Assembly: GCF_030077865.1 (NCBI RefSeq)
Contig: NZ_JASDDP010000021.1
Direction: 5' to 3' (one strand)
Length of the DNA stretch: 19,330 bases
DNA from: Mycoplasma_H phocimorsus
GTDB lineage: Bacteria > Bacillota_I > Bacilli_A > Mycoplasmatales > Metamycoplasmataceae
Made by a program: the position numbers and the translations under genes. The first letter of the stretch is position 1, and each line of letters starts with the position of its first letter. The notes beneath the pieces are model-generated. The model was given only the letters and a program-made list of their open reading frames with translations. It did no database searches and had not been told where the DNA came from. Shown here one piece after another: positions 15,310-19,330 of the stretch.

Positions 15310-18240
15310 ATGAAACAATTTATTAATTTACATACAAACTCAGAATATACATTTTTAGAATCAACAATAAGAATTGAAGAACTTGTAGAATTGGCTGTTG
15401 AAAAAAAACAGAAATTTCTTGCTATTACTGAAAGAAATTCAATGTTTTCAATGGCTCTTTTTATTAAGCTTTGTATTAAAAATAATATTAATCCAATTAT
15501 TGGAGTTGATCTTGATGTTGAAGACTATAGATTTATACTTTTGCCTAAAAATAAAGAGGCATTTAAATACTTAAGCGAATTAAGTTTAAAAAAATCGAAA
15601 AATCAAAAAATTGAAATTAATGAAATTGATAAAGACTTTTTTTATATTTTAGATCATCCTTCTGATGGATTTAAGGCAAAAACGGGATTTCTTCCAAATT
15701 TAAAAAATTTAGATAATTATTTTTATAACTCATTAGATGAAAATGATTCTCATGCTATTGTGCTTTTTGAAAATATTACTTTAAAAGTTTCTGATCAAAA
15801 ATTATTACAAAATATTAGAAAAATCAAAGGTATTAATGACAATAAAAATGCAAAAAACTTTGAATTTAAATGTGAATATCCTGATCAAATTATTGAAAGA
15901 ACAAAAAAGATAGCTAAAAAATGCGTTTATGAAAAGGAAGATGTTTCTTTTGAACTTCCTAAGTTTGTAAATTCATTAAATATGAGTAGTAGCGAATACT
16001 TAAGATATATAACTTCTCAAGAACTTAAAAAGAAAAAAAATGAGTTTTCTAATTATTCACAAGCTGTATCAAGACTTGAACATGAATTAAATGTCATTGA
16101 AAAGCTTAATTTTTCTGATTACTTTTTAATTATTCATGATTTAGTTAATTATTCAAAAAATAGACCAGATAAAATTGAAATAGGGCCAGGGCGGGGAAGT
16201 GCTGCTGGTTCAATTGTATCTTTTTTATGTGGCATTACTGAAATTAACCCACTCAAATATGGACTAATTTTTGAAAGATTTTTAAATGAACAAAGAGCAA
16301 CAATGCCAGATATTGATATTGATATTCAAGATACAAAACGAAATGATGTTTTAAATTATTTATATAATAAATATGGCCATGATAAATTTTCTTTAATAAC
16401 AACTTATCAAACTTTTGGACTTAAGTCTGCTCTTAGAGATATAGCTAGAAATGAAGATATTCCTGTTCCCGAAGTTAATGCAATTTTGGCTCAACTTCCG
16501 GCTGAAGTTAATGCAAACGAAATTAATAAATATACACAATTTAATATAGCAATTAAAAATAGTAAGTATGTTTTAAAATGAGAAATTGTGAAAGAAATTG
16601 CTGTACAATTAGCTGATCGACCTCGGCAAATTTCTACTCATGCTGCTGGTATTATTCTTAATGATAAACCTTTAATTGAAAAAACACCTTTATGGGTAAA
16701 TCAAGATAATCAATATCCACAAACACAAATAAGTATGGATTATCTTGAAGAATATGGATTAATTAAAATTGATCTTTTAGGATTAAAAAATTTGACAATT
16801 ATTGCTGAAATAGAAAAAACATTGCAAGCTATGGGAATAAAAGAAGAATTTAATCCTGATTGAAATTTGCAAAACACTTATGCTATGTTAAATAAAGGCT
16901 GAACACTTGGAATATTTCAACTTGAATCTGTTGGGATGACTAAATGCCTTAAAAAAGTTGGTGTAAATACTTTTTCAGATTTATATGACATTATTTCATT
17001 ATTTAGGCCTGGACCAATGGAAAATATTCCAAAATATATTAAATTCAAAAATAAACAAGATCAATTAAAAACATTAAATCCTATTTATGATTCAATTTTA
17101 AATGAAACTCATGGAGTAATCATTTATCAAGAACAAATAATGGAAATTTGTCAAAAGATTGCTGGAATGTCTCTGTCAGAAGCTGACATTTTAAGAAGAG
17201 CGATGAGTAAGAAAAAACATGAGCTTCTTGAAGAAGTTAGAGAAAAATTTATTTCAGGTGCAATTAAAAATGGATATGAATCAAGAATGGCTAATGATAT
17301 TTTTGCACAAATTAGTCATTTTGCTGATTATGGATTTAATAAATCTCATGCCGTTTCTTATGCTTTTATAGCTTTAAAAATGGCCTATTATAAATCAAAA
17401 TATCCTGCTTTATTTTATGGAAGTTTAATTAATTCATTTTTATCATCACAAGATAAAGTAAGATTGCAAATTAAAGAAGCAAAACAAAATAATCTTATTA
17501 TTGAATTGCCATCAATTGAAAACACAACTACTTCAGTAATGTGAAAAAATAATAAACTTTTTCTTCCTTTAACCTTTGCAAAAGGGATAGGGGTTTCGGC
17601 AGTTAATAAGTTAAAACCTGTATTTTCTAATCCAAAATATATGTCAAGCGGTCCTTGATTTTTGGCAGGCTGTTTAAATGAGAATGTTGGCAATAGTAAT
17701 ATTCAAAAATTAATTGAATCAAATTCACTTAGAATATTTGGTAATGTACAAACATTACTAAATGCTTTTAATTCTGTTTCTGAATTAAAAAAATCATCAG
17801 AAATATTTCAAAAAGGTATTGATGAATTTCTTGACAATGATGAATATACAGCTAACCATATTATTTGAAAAAAAGTTGAAGAAGATGATGAAGCTTTTAG
17901 AAAGTTTCAAAAAAAATATTTTGGCGATGTAATTTCTGATGATTTAAGAATTAGAAACTTTAAATATCAAAATAAAACAGGCGTTGAACAAATGTCTTAT
18001 GATGTTGCTTATAGAATGATAATTCAAATAATAAAAGTAAACAAAAGAAGAACTAAAACTGGTATTAGTCTTGAAAATATTGAATTTTTTGATGGTTACA
18101 AAGATGGCAAATTTTGGGTTTCTGAAAATACATTAATGAGCGGAAAATTTATTGTCGGCAAATACTATGAAGTTGAAATAATTAAAACAATAAATAATAA
18201 TTATAAAGTAACAAAAATATTAAATAAATTAGGAGAATAA
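15310..18240 (+). CDS. dnaE: DNA polymerase III alpha subunit
   Basis: Replicative polymerase of the C family; 976 codons, typical for mollicute DnaE and shorter than the roughly 1160 of E. coli. Six TGA codons are read as Trp. It starts directly with a PHP domain (FINLHTNSEYTFLES, then FLAITERNSMFS), without the OB and exonuclease domains of PolC. The palm has GPGRGSAAGS (from 292) and PDIDIDIQD with catalytic Asp334 and Asp336; the third Asp is 488 in IKIDLLGLKN. LFRPGPMENIP, GVIIYQEQIMEI and HFADYGFNKSHAVSYA are further family blocks. The C-terminal part is short and weakly conserved. PHP metal ligands look degenerate (His to Asn in HTN), so proofreading by this domain is doubtful. Shares one base with the exonuclease gene. 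Confidence 0.96.
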
Positions 18241-19118
18241 TGGAAAAAAAAGTATTACTTATTGACGGTAATTTAATGATGTTTAAATCGTTTCACGCCA
18301 CAAATAGACCCGGAGCAAATCAATGGATTTATAATGGAATTCATATTGGCGGCGTTCGCGTGTTTTTAAGCACATTAATTTCTATTATTGAATATATAAA
18401 TCCTACTCATCTTTTAATTGCTTTTGATTCGCATGCTAAAACTTTTAGACATAATGCCTATGATCAATATAAGGCGGGTAGAGGCGATGTTGATATTTCA
18501 ATATTTCATCAATTTGATGATATTAAAGTTATATTAAAAGGATTAAATATTAAATGTTGTGAAATACCAGGATTTGAGGCGGATGATATTATTGCCTCAA
18601 CTTATAAACTATTTGATGAAAATGATCGAATTTATATTTATAGTTCAGATAAAGATATGTATCAAATGTTAGAATACAAAAATGTTGAAATATTTTTTAA
18701 AAATCCAAAAAATAAAGAATATTTGCATTTAAACAGTAACAATTTTTATGATTATTTTGGTATTAATGGAGATCAAATTGTTGATTTCAAGGCTATTGCT
18801 GGCGATTCTTCTGATAATTTACCTGGAATAAAAGGCATAGGGCCAACTACAGCTATTAAATTATTAAATAAATATGGTTCATTAGCTAATATTTATCTTC
18901 ATATTAATGAATTAACTAAATCACAACAAGAAAAATTTTTAACAGATAAAGACAAAGCTAATCAATATAAGTATTTAGCACAACTAATCTATAATATAAA
19001 CTTTAATTTTTTAGAAACAAATTTAAAGCTAAAAATTAAAAATTTTAAAGATCAGGAATATATAACTAAATACTGTCTTGAAAATATATTAAAAAAATAT
19101 GCTAAACTTAATAACTAA
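18240..19118 (+). CDS. 5'-3' exonuclease, PolI N-terminal domain type
   Basis: Stand-alone homologue of the 5' nuclease domain of DNA polymerase I; removes RNA primers and flaps during lagging-strand synthesis and repair. 292 residues, the usual length for such a single-domain protein. Metal-binding carboxylates appear in LLIDGN (Asp9), LIAFDSH (Asp63), GFEADDIIAS, YSSDKDMYQML and AGDSSDNLPG. Helix-3-turn-helix DNA contact is in GIKGIGPTTAIKLLNKYGS. The ATG shares its A with the dnaE stop (TAATG), and AGGAGAAT precedes it, so the two replication genes form one operon. No polymerase domain follows. No TGA codons. Confidence 0.94.
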   Translation: MEKKVLLIDGNLMMFKSFHATNRPGANQWIYNGIHIGGVRVFLSTLISIIEYINPTHLLIAFDSHAKTFRHNAYDQYKAGRGDVDISIFHQFDDIKVILKGLNIKCCEIPGFEADDIIASTYKLFDENDRIYIYSSDKDMYQMLEYKNVEIFFKNPKNKEYLHLNSNNFYDYFGINGDQIVDFKAIAGDSSDNLPGIKGIGPTTAIKLLNKYGSLANIYLHINELTKSQQEKFLTDKDKANQYKYLAQLIYNINFNFLETNLKLKIKNFKDQEYITKYCLENILKKYAKLNN

Positions 19119-19142
19119 TTCACAAAATGTTTTATGAATTAG
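19115..19142 (+). repeat. Hairpin overlapping the exonuclease stop codon
   Basis: CTAATTCA (19115-19122) pairs with TGAATTAG (19135-19142) around a 12-nt loop; the left arm includes part of the stop codon. No T run follows, so it is not a terminator alone but sits just before one. Confidence 0.55.
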
Positions 19143-19150
19143 CCTAAATG

Positions 19151-19188
19151 AAATATCAGATGCGACACACTCGCGTTTGATATTTTTT
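19151..19188 (+). terminator. Rho-independent terminator of the dnaE-exonuclease operon
   Basis: A 15-bp stem, AAATATCAGATGCGA (19151-19165) with TCGCGTTTGATATTT (19171-19185), includes two G-U pairs, has loop CACAC, and runs into T residues. It lies 33 bp after the exonuclease stop codon. Confidence 0.85.
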
Positions 19189-19330
19189 AATTTGTCATAT
19201 TTAAAAAAATGTTGTGGACATTAATTAAGATATAACAAAAATCAACCCAAAACAAATTAAGACTAACATAAACTAAAATTTGAATGTATTTGATAAATGA
19301 AGAAAAATAAATTTTATTTATTCCTAAAAT
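19189..19330. other. AT-rich sequence at the right edge
   Basis: No gene is visible in the last 142 bases. TGTGGACA (19213-19220) is only loosely like a DnaA box and stands alone. The region may be the leader of a gene that starts beyond the window. Confidence 0.4.

Noticed and set aside
15310..18240. Reading the polymerase gene as polC or as a set of broken fragments
   Set aside because: It begins directly with a PHP domain and lacks the OB and exonuclease domains of PolC; the breaks are all TGA codons at Trp positions, so it is one intact dnaE.
19213..19220. DnaA-box-like TGTGGACA
   Set aside because: Single imperfect match with no cluster, no dnaA gene and no origin features nearby.

Overview
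The window looks like a piece of an AT-rich mollicute chromosome (Mycoplasma/Mycoplasmopsis type). The strongest sign is the genetic code: all the long genes except grpE and the exonuclease are intact only if in-frame TGA is read as tryptophan. For example, the Trp next to the active-site Asn of the papain-like protease and six Trp codons of DnaE are TGA, while TGG is also used. Lipoboxes, very AT-rich spacers, isolated 5S rRNA genes and the hrcA-grpE-gpmI order fit the same picture. I cannot name the species.

Left part (1-6550, all minus strand): three paralogous surface lipoproteins in tandem, the first cut by the window edge. They share an N-terminal module with a D-I-T-x-Y-D-A-[IL]-G signature. 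The two complete ones also share two Gly-Trp repeats resembling the InlB B-repeat / Listeria-Bacteroides repeat, then a W-D-x-I-R-D motif and a diverged helical tail. AT-rich hairpin terminators follow the second and third genes.

Middle (6595-9848, minus strand): a stress operon, hrcA-grpE-gpmI, whose genes overlap by 8 bp each. The third lipoprotein starts only 44 bp after gpmI with no terminator between them, so it may be read from the same transcript. A shortened CIRCE-like operator lies between hrcA and a divergent small RNA gene. That RNA is about 147 nt, with a consensus promoter and terminator, and is possibly the mycoplasma MCS4 RNA.

Right-middle (10187-15226): three dispersed plus-strand 5S rRNA genes about 2.45-2.49 kb apart. 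Each interval between them holds one minus-strand exported protease: a papain-like (C1) protease with a complete Cys-His-Asn triad, and an S41-family lipoprotein protease. The S41 gene has an unusual upstream region with three successive terminator-like hairpins, two of them exact 31-bp duplicates that pair better in minus-strand RNA, and two tiny ORFs. This is the best candidate here for an undescribed regulatory system.

Right end (15310-19118, plus strand): dnaE (DNA polymerase III alpha subunit) overlapping by one base a stand-alone PolI-type 5'-3' exonuclease gene, followed by a strong terminator. dnaE and hrcA both have a -10 box only 6-9 nt before the ATG and no Shine-Dalgarno sequence, which suggests leaderless or nearly leaderless mRNAs.
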